A DNA stretch of 23,445 nucleotides from a virus: positions 1-23,445 of IMG/VR virus record IMGVR_UViG_3300032083_000291. The stretch is one strand, 5' to 3'. The notes under the pieces are model-generated. The model was not told the origin of the DNA. It made no database searches and saw only the letters and a list, made by a program, of their open reading frames with translations. The translations under genes and the position numbers were made by a program. Positions within the stretch are counted from its first letter, which is position 1. Each line of letters begins with the position of its first letter. Below, piece after piece: positions 13,509-22,200 of this stretch.

Positions 13509-14564
13509 ATGGCATTTTCAGCAGCAGCAGGATACGGCAACCTACCTAACGGTGCATTTAGTCCTGTAATTTATTCTAAGCAGGTGCAGCTTGCGTTCCG
13601 TAAGTCATCTGTATGTGAAGAGATCACCAACTCTGATTATTTTGGTGAAATTGCTAATATGGGTGACACCGTTCGCATTATTAAGGAGCCTGAAATCTCC
13701 GTTAAAGCGTACACTCGTGGCACCGTTATTACACCTCAAGACCTAGACGATGAAGACTTCAGCCTCACGGTTGATAAGTCTAACTACTTTGCTTTTAAGG
13801 TTGATGACATTGAAGAAGCACATTCTCATGTTAACTTCCAGTCACTAGCTTCTGATCGTGCGGCTTTCCGCCTATCTGATCAGTACGATCAAGACGTTCT
13901 TGGTTATCTTTGTGGCTTTAAGCAGTCTGCACTACACAGTGTTGCTAGTGCTGTTAACACCACTGTTAACGGTGAAGTTGCTGTTGCAACCGCTGGCACA
14001 GACGAACTACTTTCTAGCATGAAGATTGAAGCCGACGACTTCGGTGGTTCTTCAGGAAGTGCTGTTGGTATTAAGGCTCGTGCTGGTAATGATGGTGCAG
14101 TCGTTGGTTCTGGTAATGCTTATGCTATTCAGGTTATTTCCCGTATGGCTCGTAAGCTTGACCAACAGAATGTTGATTCAAATGGTCGTTGGCTCGTTAT
14201 TGATCCAGTCTTTAAGGAAATTCTTCAGGACGAAGATTCCAGACTATTCAACAGCGACTTCGGCGGTTCTGGTCTTCAGAACGGTCTAGTTCTAAACAAC
14301 CTACTTGGCTTTAAAGTATACGTCTCTAACAACCTACCTTCAGTTGGTACAGGTTCCTCCACAACTGGTGGTACAAACGCTTCCAACTATGGTGTTGTTG
14401 TTGCAGGCCACTCTTCAGCCGTAGCTACTGCCGAACAGATCAACAAAACAGAAACCTATCGTGATCCAGATAGCTTTGCTGATGTTGTTCGTGGTATGCA
14501 TCTTTATGGCCGCAAGATTCTTCGTCCCGAAGCTCTTGTAAACGCCAAAGTTTGCTTAGTATAA
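13509..14564 (+). CDS. Major capsid protein
   Basis: 351 residues, the expected size for an HK97-fold major capsid protein without a large delta domain. It begins MAFSAAAGYGNLPNGAFSPV, then IYSKQVQLAFRKSSVCEEIT, the N-terminal arm and first helix. EIANMGDTVRIIKEPEISVK and VDKSNYFAFKVDDIEEAHSH look like the long strands of the E-loop and P-domain, and WLVIDPVFKEILQDEDSRLF plus LLGFKVYVSNNLP fit the A-domain. I recognise the NLPNGxFSPxIYSKxVQLAFRKSS start from marine phage capsid proteins. Strong ribosome binding site AAAGGAG (13494-13500), own promoter and leader upstream. Codon choice shifts to C-ending codons (AAC, GAC, TTC), in keeping with high expression. Confidence 0.92.
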   Translation: MAFSAAAGYGNLPNGAFSPVIYSKQVQLAFRKSSVCEEITNSDYFGEIANMGDTVRIIKEPEISVKAYTRGTVITPQDLDDEDFSLTVDKSNYFAFKVDDIEEAHSHVNFQSLASDRAAFRLSDQYDQDVLGYLCGFKQSALHSVASAVNTTVNGEVAVATAGTDELLSSMKIEADDFGGSSGSAVGIKARAGNDGAVVGSGNAYAIQVISRMARKLDQQNVDSNGRWLVIDPVFKEILQDEDSRLFNSDFGGSGLQNGLVLNNLLGFKVYVSNNLPSVGTGSSTTGGTNASNYGVVVAGHSSAVATAEQINKTETYRDPDSFADVVRGMHLYGRKILRPEALVNAKVCLV

Positions 14565-14577
14565 GGAGTATTGAAAA

Positions 14578-15057
14578 ATGGCTACAATTACTGCTACTCT
14601 TGCTCCCGCTCGTGGCAATGAAGCTCGCGGGCGTCAACCCTACTATGTACAACAGATCATTGATTTGACTGCTAATAGCATCAACCCAAATGGTGATGTT
14701 GTACAGGCTCTAACCATTCCTGCCAACACAAAAATTCTGTCGGCTGGTTTTCAGGTTACGTCAAGTGCTACTCAAAATACAGGCACTGATGCCACTGCCA
14801 CTCTCGGCACTGGTGCAGATGCTGATGAGTACGTTACAGCATTTGATATTGACGGGGCTGCGGATGGTGCTTATGCACCTAGCGTTACCGTGTCGGCTGA
14901 TCTAGTAATTACATCTGCTGATACTCTTGATCTAACGCTTGCTGGTGGCGGCGCATCTTTCACTGCTGGTGAAATTCGTGTCTTTGCTTGCTTGCTAGAC
15001 GTTAGTGACAATGGTATTGCGACTGCTGATGAAGTAGATCGTGACACTCTAGCGTAA
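14578..15057 (+). CDS. Beta-rich virion protein, possible capsid decoration protein
   Basis: 159 residues, Ala/Thr/Gly/Asp-rich with alternating hydrophobic residues (VVQALTIPANTKILSAGFQV), no signal peptide and no Cys cluster. It sits directly after the major capsid gene with AAGGAG at 14563-14568 and before a hairpin terminator, so it shares the capsid promoter. The codon choice resembles that of the capsid gene. Together these suggest an abundant virion protein, such as a capsid decoration or stabilising protein. The position supports this more than the sequence does; no named family was recognised. Confidence 0.7.
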   Translation: MATITATLAPARGNEARGRQPYYVQQIIDLTANSINPNGDVVQALTIPANTKILSAGFQVTSSATQNTGTDATATLGTGADADEYVTAFDIDGAADGAYAPSVTVSADLVITSADTLDLTLAGGGASFTAGEIRVFACLLDVSDNGIATADEVDRDTLA

Positions 15058-15065
15058 GCTAACTG

Positions 15066-15102
15066 AGTATGGGACTGGGAGTTAACGCTCTCAGTCCCTA
15101 CT
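15066..15102 (+). terminator. Hairpin terminator after the capsid cassette
   Basis: GGGACTGGGAG (15071-15081) pairs with CTCTCAGTCCC (15088-15098), 11 pairs including one G-U, around the loop ttaacg. AGTA (15066-15069) and TACT (15099-15102) extend the stem past a bulged T. The bases after it (tatatt) are T-rich but not a clean T-run, so termination may be partial, or the hairpin may protect the 3' end of the capsid mRNA. Confidence 0.65.
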
Positions 15103-15124
15103 TATATTAAGTAAGGAATAAGCT

Positions 15125-15562
15125 ATGGCAATTACTACAGCAATGTGTAGTTCCTTTAAGCAAGAGCTTTTAGGAGGTGTACATGACTTAGATACACACA
15201 CTATTAAGATTGCCTTAATTAAGGCTTCTCCATCTGGTACATATAATGCTGCCACAACAAACTACTCAAATGTTACGGATAATAGTGATGAAGCTTCAGG
15301 TACAAATTATAGTGCGGGAGGTCAGAATTTAGATTCTGCCTCTATTTCTCTTTCTGGTACTACTGCCATAGTAGACTTTGCGGATGAAGTATTTTCAACA
15401 GTAACTGTGTCTACAGACGGCTGTATTATTTATAATTCTTCTGCTAGTAATAAAGCAATTTGTGTTATTGATTTTGGAGGTACGGTGGGTGCTGTTGCGG
15501 GAAACTTAACTATTTCCTTTCCTGCCGCAGACGCCTCAAACGCTATTGTTCGTATAGCTTAG
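15125..15562 (+). CDS. Small beta-rich virion protein (MAITTAMCSSFKQELL type)
   Basis: 145 residues. It starts MAITTAMCSSFKQELLGGVHD, followed by THTIKIALIKAS, then Ser/Thr/Gly strands with SAGGQNLDSASISLSG, VDFADEVFSTVTVSTDGCII and YNSSASNKAICVIDFGG. Proteins with this exact design (SFKxELLxGxHDxxxHTIKxAL ... IYNSSASNKAxxVxDFG) are common in marine phages and are taken as head or tail structural proteins. AAGGAATAAGCT precedes the ATG. It is the first gene after the capsid terminator and begins the tail and connector block. Confidence 0.75.
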   Translation: MAITTAMCSSFKQELLGGVHDLDTHTIKIALIKASPSGTYNAATTNYSNVTDNSDEASGTNYSAGGQNLDSASISLSGTTAIVDFADEVFSTVTVSTDGCIIYNSSASNKAICVIDFGGTVGAVAGNLTISFPAADASNAIVRIA

Positions 15563-15574
15563 TAATAATATATT

Positions 15575-15973
15575 ATGGCTATTATATTAGCTTCCGCTAG
15601 ATTTGGTTCCGGTAGATACGGTGTTTCTAAATATGGCGAAATTAATTTAAGTAAAACACTTACTGGTGTTTCTGCTACCGGCGCAGTCAATGCTATAGGT
15701 AGTATTACTACTAGTGGTTCAATACTAAGCGGTGTAAGCAGTGTAGGTTCTATAGGAACTGTAAGCCCCGATTTAACCGTTAATGTCACTGGTGTTTCAG
15801 CAACATCCGCAGTAGGCTCAGATATTATTACTGCAACGGGTGGTGGTTTAACAGGCGTACAGGGTACAACTAATGTTGGAGATACTACTGAGACTGCTGT
15901 TGTTTTTGACTACGTAGCAGTAAAGGCTCAGTATAGTAGAAAACGCTGCGTTTATATTTCGAGAGCAGCTTAA
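15575..15973 (+). CDS. Virion protein with GVSATGAVG-type repeats
   Basis: 132 residues. The N-terminus MAIILASARFGSGRYGVSKYG is followed by four imperfect repeats of about 20-25 residues built on LTGVSATGAVNAIGSI, LSGVSSVGSIGTV, VTGVSATSAVGSD and LTGVQGTTNVGDT. It ends with FDYVAVKAQYSRKRCVYISR. The SARFGxxRYG start, GVSATGxVG repeats and the FDYxAVKxxYxRxRxVYI end are features I remember from small structural proteins of marine phages. The repeats are likely short beta strands. Ends in TAATG with the next tiny gene. Confidence 0.75.
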   Translation: MAIILASARFGSGRYGVSKYGEINLSKTLTGVSATGAVNAIGSITTSGSILSGVSSVGSIGTVSPDLTVNVTGVSATSAVGSDIITATGGGLTGVQGTTNVGDTTETAVVFDYVAVKAQYSRKRCVYISRAA

Positions 15974-16146
15974 TGTCTACTACATATGAACGAACAGTAA
16001 ATGTTCCTTTTGAAAGTCGTCTTATATTTGTATCAAGACAAACGACAACAAACGATAGAACAGTAGATATACCAAAAGAAGATCGTTACGTTTATGTTGA
16101 ACGTCAACCAACTTCATTTGAACGAACAGTGTACGTAACGGAGTAA
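15973..16146 (+). CDS. Tiny protein of three ERTV repeats, probable virion-associated
   Basis: The ATG at 15973 overlaps the preceding stop (TAATG) and the frame is open to TAA at 16144-16146, 57 residues. The protein is nearly all an imperfect repeat of about 20-23 residues: YERTVNVPFESRLIFVSRQ, DRTVDIPKEDRYVYVERQ and a last FERTVYVTE. Each repeat is two short beta strands joined by a charged turn. Its exact fit between two virion-protein genes and its clear repeat make it a real gene. Comparable RTVxVPxExR small proteins occur in this place in other marine phages, as far as I recall. Role unknown. Confidence 0.75.
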   Translation: MSTTYERTVNVPFESRLIFVSRQTTTNDRTVDIPKEDRYVYVERQPTSFERTVYVTE

Positions 16147-16150
16147 CTCT

Positions 16151-16495
16151 ATGTCCTTTAAATGGCCTGTAAAAGACCCAGATGAAACATTAGACTACAA
16201 TGCAGATTGGTCACGCTTCTTAGGCGATGCGACAATTAGCTCTGTAGAATGGTATGTTAAAACTAGTGAGATTGGTAAAACACTTTTGGGTGCAGGACAA
16301 ACACTAACGACTGCATCTAGCAGTGCGGTTACTGATAGTATTCAAAATGTGTCTCAAACTAACACAACTACTGTTGCTACTATCAACATTGGTGGTGGTG
16401 TTACTAATAGAGAATATACTTTTTCTTGTAGAATGACAGACAGTACAGGCAGTACGGCTGAACGTACCATTAAATTAACAGTGAGAGAAAAATAA
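16151..16495 (+). CDS. Small immunoglobulin-like virion protein
   Basis: 114 residues. MSFKWPVKDPDETLDYNADW is followed by SRFLGDATISSVEWYVKTSE, then Thr/Ser-rich strands and YTFSCRMTDSTGSTAERTIK with a final LTVREK. Tryptophan in FKWP, a DYxxDWSRFL segment and an end in ERTIxLxVRE are typical of short beta-sandwich proteins coded before the adaptor gene in marine podovirus-like phages, again from memory. It lies 4 nt after the tiny ERTV protein and is TAATG-coupled to the adaptor gene, so it probably belongs to the neck or tail complex. Confidence 0.75.
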   Translation: MSFKWPVKDPDETLDYNADWSRFLGDATISSVEWYVKTSEIGKTLLGAGQTLTTASSSAVTDSIQNVSQTNTTTVATINIGGGVTNREYTFSCRMTDSTGSTAERTIKLTVREK

Positions 16496-17247
16496 TGGCG
16501 TACAATTTTCTCGGTCTAGTAAACGAAGTTAATAGGCGACTTAATGAAGTTCAGCTTACTTCTTCTAACTTTGACTCAGCTACAGGTTTTTATTCTCATG
16601 CGAAGGATGCAGTTAATGCTTCTATTCGTTATATTAATCAGTCTGAATTTGAATGGCCTTTTAATCACGTAGAACAAGAAGACGTACTAACAACAGGTAC
16701 TACTAGATACCCATTTCCAGATGACGCTAAGACTATTAATTTTGATAGTTTTAGAATTAAAGAAGACACTACATTAGGCAACAATACAAAAAAGCTAAAG
16801 AATGTAGCTTATGAAGAATATTTACATAAGTCTGTATCTCAAGAGTATAAAGCTACTGCCGATAACAATGCTCTACCTAATTATGTGTTTAATGCTCCTT
16901 CATTAGAATACGGAATGATTCCTCCACCAGATCAAGCTTATAGTGTAATCTATGAATACTATCGTGTTCCTGTTGATTTAGAAAATGCAACTGACGTTCC
17001 AGTTATTCCTGAAAGATTTAAGCACATTATTACAGATGGCGCTATGCACTACGCATATCTTTTTAGGGGTGATGCACAAGCGTCTACTATAGCTATGCAA
17101 AAGTTTGAAGACGGTGTTAAACATATGCGTAGCATTTTAATTAATAGATTTTATTATCTTCGTAGTTCTATGGTTAGTAACAATCAGGGAGGAGGACGTA
17201 TTGCTACATCATCTTCTAATGTAGGTTCTTCTTTGGACGCACTATAA
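16495..17247 (+). CDS. Head-tail adaptor, T7 gp11-like (tail tubular protein A-like)
   Basis: 250 residues. MAYNFLGLVNEVNRRLNEVQ is the typical N-terminal helix of podovirus adaptor proteins (LVNEVxxRL), followed by AKDAVNASIRYINQSEFEWP, a strand region with TTRYPFPDDAKTINFDSFRI, then EYYRVPVDLENATDVPVIPE and a C-terminal helical bundle (HIITDGAMHYAYLFRGDAQA). The order adaptor, then large nozzle-like protein, is the standard one for short tails (gp11/gp12 of T7, or gp4/gp10 of P22). It would form the ring connecting the portal to the tail nozzle. TAATG overlaps at both ends point to tight coupling with its partners. Confidence 0.75.
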   Translation: MAYNFLGLVNEVNRRLNEVQLTSSNFDSATGFYSHAKDAVNASIRYINQSEFEWPFNHVEQEDVLTTGTTRYPFPDDAKTINFDSFRIKEDTTLGNNTKKLKNVAYEEYLHKSVSQEYKATADNNALPNYVFNAPSLEYGMIPPPDQAYSVIYEYYRVPVDLENATDVPVIPERFKHIITDGAMHYAYLFRGDAQASTIAMQKFEDGVKHMRSILINRFYYLRSSMVSNNQGGGRIATSSSNVGSSLDAL

Positions 17248-19223
17248 TGGAAGCGTGGCAAACTTTTCCTATTGAGTTTAAAGGGGGTCTTGTAACCAAT
17301 TTAAGCCCTCTACAGCAGGGTATTAACGCTCCGGGTAGTGCTAGAGTGCTACGCAACTTTGAACCCTCTATTGAGGGCGGCTACAGGCGTATATTAGGCT
17401 TTGATAAATACGACAGTAATATTATTCCTGCATACGGTGCGCCTGTTGTACACGGAGCTAGCCAAAGTGGTACGACATTAATTATAGGTAACATTCATAA
17501 AACACCTGAAGCTGGAGACACGCTTACAGTTGCTGGTGTAACAGGTACATATACTATTGCATCAGGTGGTGTTAGTTATGATGCCACTAATCGTAGGGCT
17601 ACACTGACACTAACAGGTTCTTTAAATAGTAGTCCCGCTAATGCTGCGGCAGTTACGTTTACAACAACTACAACCAATCACAAGACTACGGGTGTAGCTG
17701 TATTTAACGACACAGTTATTGTACAGAGAAACTTTGATCTGTTTAAAACGGCAGGCTCTGGTTATACACATATAAATGTACCTAATTACGGTACTGTATT
17801 AGTTAATGGTGCTAGTCAAACCGGCACCTCTTTAGCTATGGACGCCTTAACTGCTGCCCCACAAGCGGGTGATGTATTTAAAGTTGCTGGTATTGATTTA
17901 GTTTATACAGTAACGGCAAATGCTACTGTAAGCAGTGGAGGCTCTACAGTTAGCATTAATCCTGCTTTAGCTAGTAGCCCAGCGGACAATGCAGCAATTA
18001 CATTTTTATCTACTTCTCGTGTGTCAGCTAATAGGTTAAGATTTACAAGATATAATTTTAATGGTACAGATAAAATTATGCTGGTAGATGGAGCTAGTGT
18101 TCCAGCTATTTTTGATGGCACTACTTTTACCGCTTTAAATACTGCCCCCTCAGATGTTGTGTCAGCTACTCACACAATTAATTTTAAAAATACATTGTTT
18201 TTTGCTAAAGGTTCTGCTATAACTTTTACAGCAGTGTATACTGATACAGACTTTAGTGCCGCTAATGGTGCAGGAACGATTAATGTAGGTGCTGACATTA
18301 CAGGTCTTTCAGTATTTAGAGAAACACTTTTTATTTTTACAAACGAAAGTATTTTTAGAATATCGGGATCAACTATTGCAGACTTTAAACTAGACCCTGT
18401 AACTAGAGATATTGGTTGTATTGAAGGCGACTCTATTCAAGAAATTGGTTCTGACGTTATGTTCTTAGGACCAGACGGTCTTAGACTACTAAGTGCTACA
18501 GAACGAATTGGAGACTTTAATTTTTCTAATGCTTCTAAAGTAATCCAAAGTGAGTTTACTAACTTTGTTAGTTCAAGCACTAACTTTTGTAGTGTTGTTT
18601 TGAGGTCAAAGTCTCAATACAGAATAATGGGTTATGGTGCCAGCATTTCAAAAAATAATGCTAAAGGTATTTTAACAACACAGTTAGCAGAAGAAGGTGG
18701 TGGTGGTTTTGCATTTGCTGAAACTAGAGGTATACAAGCATATGTTGCGGACAGCTATTTAAATGAAAATGTAGAACTGGCTGTATTTGCAAATAAAGAT
18801 GGTTATTTATACCAACTAGAAAACGGTAATACCTTTGATGGTGCTAATATCTTAGCTACATTTTCTACACCTCATATGCCAGTTTCTGACCCGCGTGTGC
18901 GAAAAACTTTCTACAAAATGTTTTTATATACGGACCCGCAGGGCAGCGTAGACTTTAACGCAGCATTAAAATTAGACTTTGATGGTAAGGATGTTATTCA
19001 GCCATCACCTATTACATTTAGTAATACTACTAGTACTGTTGCTTTTTATGGTACTAGCGCATATGGAACAGGATCATATGGTGGTAAATTACAATATGTA
19101 TTTGAAAGCCAATTAATTGGTTCAGGTTACACAGGTTCTTTGCAGTTTAGTTCAGACAGCACTGATCCGCCATTTTCACTAGACGCCGTTACTCTTGAGT
19201 ACGGCACAAACGCAAGAAGGTAA
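17247..19223 (+). CDS. Tail nozzle/stabilisation protein (T7 gp12 or P22 gp10-like) with duplicated inserted domain
   Basis: 658 residues. The N-terminus FPIEFKGGLVTNLSPLQQGI, NAPGSARVLRNFEPSIEGGY and RRILGFDKYD is typical of short-tail nozzle proteins. Later blades include ATHTINFKNTLFFAKGS, VFRETLFIFTNESIFRISGS, SDVMFLGPDGLRLLSATERI and KDGYLYQLENGNTFDG, beta-propeller-like. Two related inserts (residues 68-138 and 186-253) share GASQxGTxL, PxAGD, VAG and SSPAxNAAxxTF, so a domain of about 70 residues has been duplicated. The protein would form the hexameric tail tip below the adaptor. Coupled to the adaptor gene by TAATG and followed after 4 nt by the fibre gene. Confidence 0.8.
   Translation: MEAWQTFPIEFKGGLVTNLSPLQQGINAPGSARVLRNFEPSIEGGYRRILGFDKYDSNIIPAYGAPVVHGASQSGTTLIIGNIHKTPEAGDTLTVAGVTGTYTIASGGVSYDATNRRATLTLTGSLNSSPANAAAVTFTTTTTNHKTTGVAVFNDTVIVQRNFDLFKTAGSGYTHINVPNYGTVLVNGASQTGTSLAMDALTAAPQAGDVFKVAGIDLVYTVTANATVSSGGSTVSINPALASSPADNAAITFLSTSRVSANRLRFTRYNFNGTDKIMLVDGASVPAIFDGTTFTALNTAPSDVVSATHTINFKNTLFFAKGSAITFTAVYTDTDFSAANGAGTINVGADITGLSVFRETLFIFTNESIFRISGSTIADFKLDPVTRDIGCIEGDSIQEIGSDVMFLGPDGLRLLSATERIGDFNFSNASKVIQSEFTNFVSSSTNFCSVVLRSKSQYRIMGYGASISKNNAKGILTTQLAEEGGGGFAFAETRGIQAYVADSYLNENVELAVFANKDGYLYQLENGNTFDGANILATFSTPHMPVSDPRVRKTFYKMFLYTDPQGSVDFNAALKLDFDGKDVIQPSPITFSNTTSTVAFYGTSAYGTGSYGGKLQYVFESQLIGSGYTGSLQFSSDSTDPPFSLDAVTLEYGTNARR
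17448..18005 (+). repeat. Duplicated domain of about 70 residues inside the nozzle protein
   Basis: Copy 1 lies at about 17448-17660 and copy 2 at about 17802-18005. Shared elements in the same order are [VL]-x-GASQ-[ST]-GT, P-[EQ]-AGD, VAG, YT[IV] and SSPA-[ND]-NAA-[AV/I]-TF. The DNA copies have diverged, so this is an older protein-level duplication. Confidence 0.75.
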
Positions 19224-19227
19224 AATT

Positions 19228-22200
19228 ATGGGTACAGGATATACAAGAAACGACGGCTCTAACAACATTGCAGATGGCAACGTAATTAACGCTTCTGATC
19301 TTGACGGTGAGTTTGATGCCGTTGTAAGTGCGTTTAGTACGTCAGGCCATACACATGATGGCACTGCCGCAGAAGGCGGTCCTGTTACTGTATTGGGTCC
19401 GGTTCAAGATTTTGTAGCTACAGCTACAGAGATTAAACCTAAAACTACTAATACACTAAGTATTGGTACAGCATCTTTACAGTTTAAAGACTTGTATATT
19501 GATGGTACTGCATATATTGATGGCATTGGAGAAGACACTCTTGTAGCCACAGATAAGAAAGTACAGTTTCGTGATTCTGCTATTTTTATTAATTCTAGCG
19601 CAGACGGGCAATTAGATATTGATGCAGATACGACATTGCAAATTACCGCACCTACTGTGGATATTGATGCTTCTACAGCAGTTACTATTAGTAATGATCT
19701 TAAACTTAATAATGATGACGCTGTATTGGGATTGGGTGCTGATAATGATGTAACACTAACTCATATTCCAGATACAGGTGTTAGACTAAATACTACAAGT
19801 GCTGTTCAGTTTAGGGATTCTGCCTTATCTATTAACTCTAGCACAGATGGTCAGCTAGATATTGACGCTGATACAGAAATTGAAATTACAGCACCTACTG
19901 TCGATCTTACAGCCTCTACGGCAGTCACAGTTAGTAACGATCTAAAACTAGCAAGTGACGCTGCGGTTTTGGGCTTTGGTGCTGACAATGATGTAACACT
20001 AACACACGTTCATAATACAGGTGTTCTACTAAATGACGCTATGGCTATTCAAATTAGAGATAGTGGTTTGTCCATTAACTCTAGCACAGATGGTCAGCTA
20101 GATATTGATGCAGATACAGAGATTGAAATTACTACTGGTACACTAGATATTAATGCTACTACTACAGACATTAGTGGTGCCTTAGATGTAAATGGTGCGT
20201 TGACTGCATCTGATACTGTAGACATTCAAGCTACGCACCCTACCGGCACCTCAAACGTCGGTTTTGGTAGTGGCACCTTTGCTGCGGTAGAAGCGGGGGC
20301 CACCCTCAACACAGCTATGGGTGTCAATGCCCTACAAGACTTGACTACGGGTAACAGTAACACAGCTATTGGGTATCATGCCGCTCTTAATGCCACAACA
20401 CCAGTTGGAACTATTGCTATTGGTAGAGAAGCTATTGGTTCGGGCATAACAACAGGTAATTACAATACGGCTATAGGCTATCAAGCTGGCTATGATTTAA
20501 CCAGCGGTACTTCCAACCTTCTTTCGGGCTATCAAGCAGGCTATAGTCTAACAACTGGCGATGGCAACGTATTCTCTGGGTATCAAGCAGGCGAAAATGC
20601 AACTACTTCCAATTATGCTATTGCTATCGGCTATGGCACTATGGGCACAGGTGTTGTTACCGGCACAGATAACACCGCTATTGGACGAAACGCAGGTGCA
20701 GATTTAACCAGCGGCATATACAATAATTTTATGGGCTATACAGCAGGCTTTAACGCAACTACTGGTGAGAGCAACATCGCTATTGGTAGACAGGCTATTG
20801 GCTTAGGCGTTCTTACTGGCTCAAACAATGTTGCTCTTGGCTATCAAGCTGGCTACGATTTAACCAGCGGCGATCACAACATTTTTTCGGGGTTTCAAGC
20901 AGGCGCTAATGTAACCACAGGTACGGGCAACATATTTCAGGGCAACGAAGCAGGGGAAAATGCAACTACTGCTAGTTATGGCATCGCCATAGGTCACGAA
21001 GCCATTGCATCAGGCGTTATGACGGGTAATGATAACACCGCTATTGGTCGAATAGCCGGTCACGATTTAACCAGCGGCACATTCAATAATTTTATAGGTT
21101 ATTTCGCTGGTGCTAACGCAACTACTGCTACAAATACAATCGCTATTGGTACTACCGCAATTAGTTCAGGTGTCCTAACGGGAACGGATAATATCGCTAT
21201 TGGTCGTCTAACTGGCAACGATTTAACCAGCGGCACCTACAACAACTTTATCGGCTACACATCAGGCGCTAACGCAACTACTGGCAATTACAATGTCGCT
21301 ATCGGCTATGCACCAATCAACACAGGTGTTCTTACTGGCGATGATAATATTGCTATTGGTCGTCTAGCAGGTAGAAACACAACTACTGCCAGCAACACTA
21401 TAGCTATTGGTAGAAACGCTATTGGCTTAGGTGTTCTTACTGGCACTACTAACACCGCTATTGGCTATGGCGCGGGTCAGGATTTAACCAGTGGTACTTA
21501 TAACAACTTTATGGGCTATGAAGCAGGCTTTAACGCAACTACTGCCGCTAATACAATCGCTATTGGCCGTTCTGCTATTGGCGTTGGTGTCCTTACTGGC
21601 ACTGATAACCTCGCTATTGGTAATGCTGCTGGGGCCGATTTAACCAGCGGCACCTACAACAACTTTATGGGCTATAGAGCAGGCTTTAACGCAACTGAAG
21701 CCAACAACACTATCGCTATTGGTAAAAACGCTATTGGCTTAGGTGTTCTTACTGGCGATGATAATGTCGCTATTGGTAATGGTGCTGGCACCGATTTAAC
21801 CAGTGGCGCAAGCAACGTCTTTGTTGGCTACATAGCAGGCGGTAACGTAACCACAGGCGCTGACAATACAATTCTCGGCACGAATGCTGGTATCTCACTA
21901 ACAACCGGCAGCAACAACACCATCATTGGACACGACGCAGCCCCAACATCCGCTACCGTTTCTAACGAGATTACGCTAGGCAATGGGTCTATTGCGACCA
22001 TCCGCGCTCAAGTTACGTCCATCACTGCACTGTCAGATCGCAGAGACAAGAAGGACATTAAAGACCTGTCCGTTGGTCTGGACTTTGTTAACTCGCTGAA
22101 CCCAGTCGAGTTCACTTGGAACATGCGTGATGGCGCTAAGGTTGGGCAGAAGGAAGCAGGCTTCATTGCTCAAGAATTAGATGAAGCGCAGCAGGATGCT

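Noticed and set aside
19195-19227. Upstream ATG of the fibre gene
   Set aside because: It lies inside the nozzle gene; the ATG at 19228 has AGAAGG at good spacing and gives the known MGTGYTRNDGS-type fibre start.
20308-21945. Regularly spaced repeats considered as a CRISPR array
   Set aside because: The repeats lie in one long reading frame, the intervals are multiples of module length, and the intervening DNA is itself repetitive.
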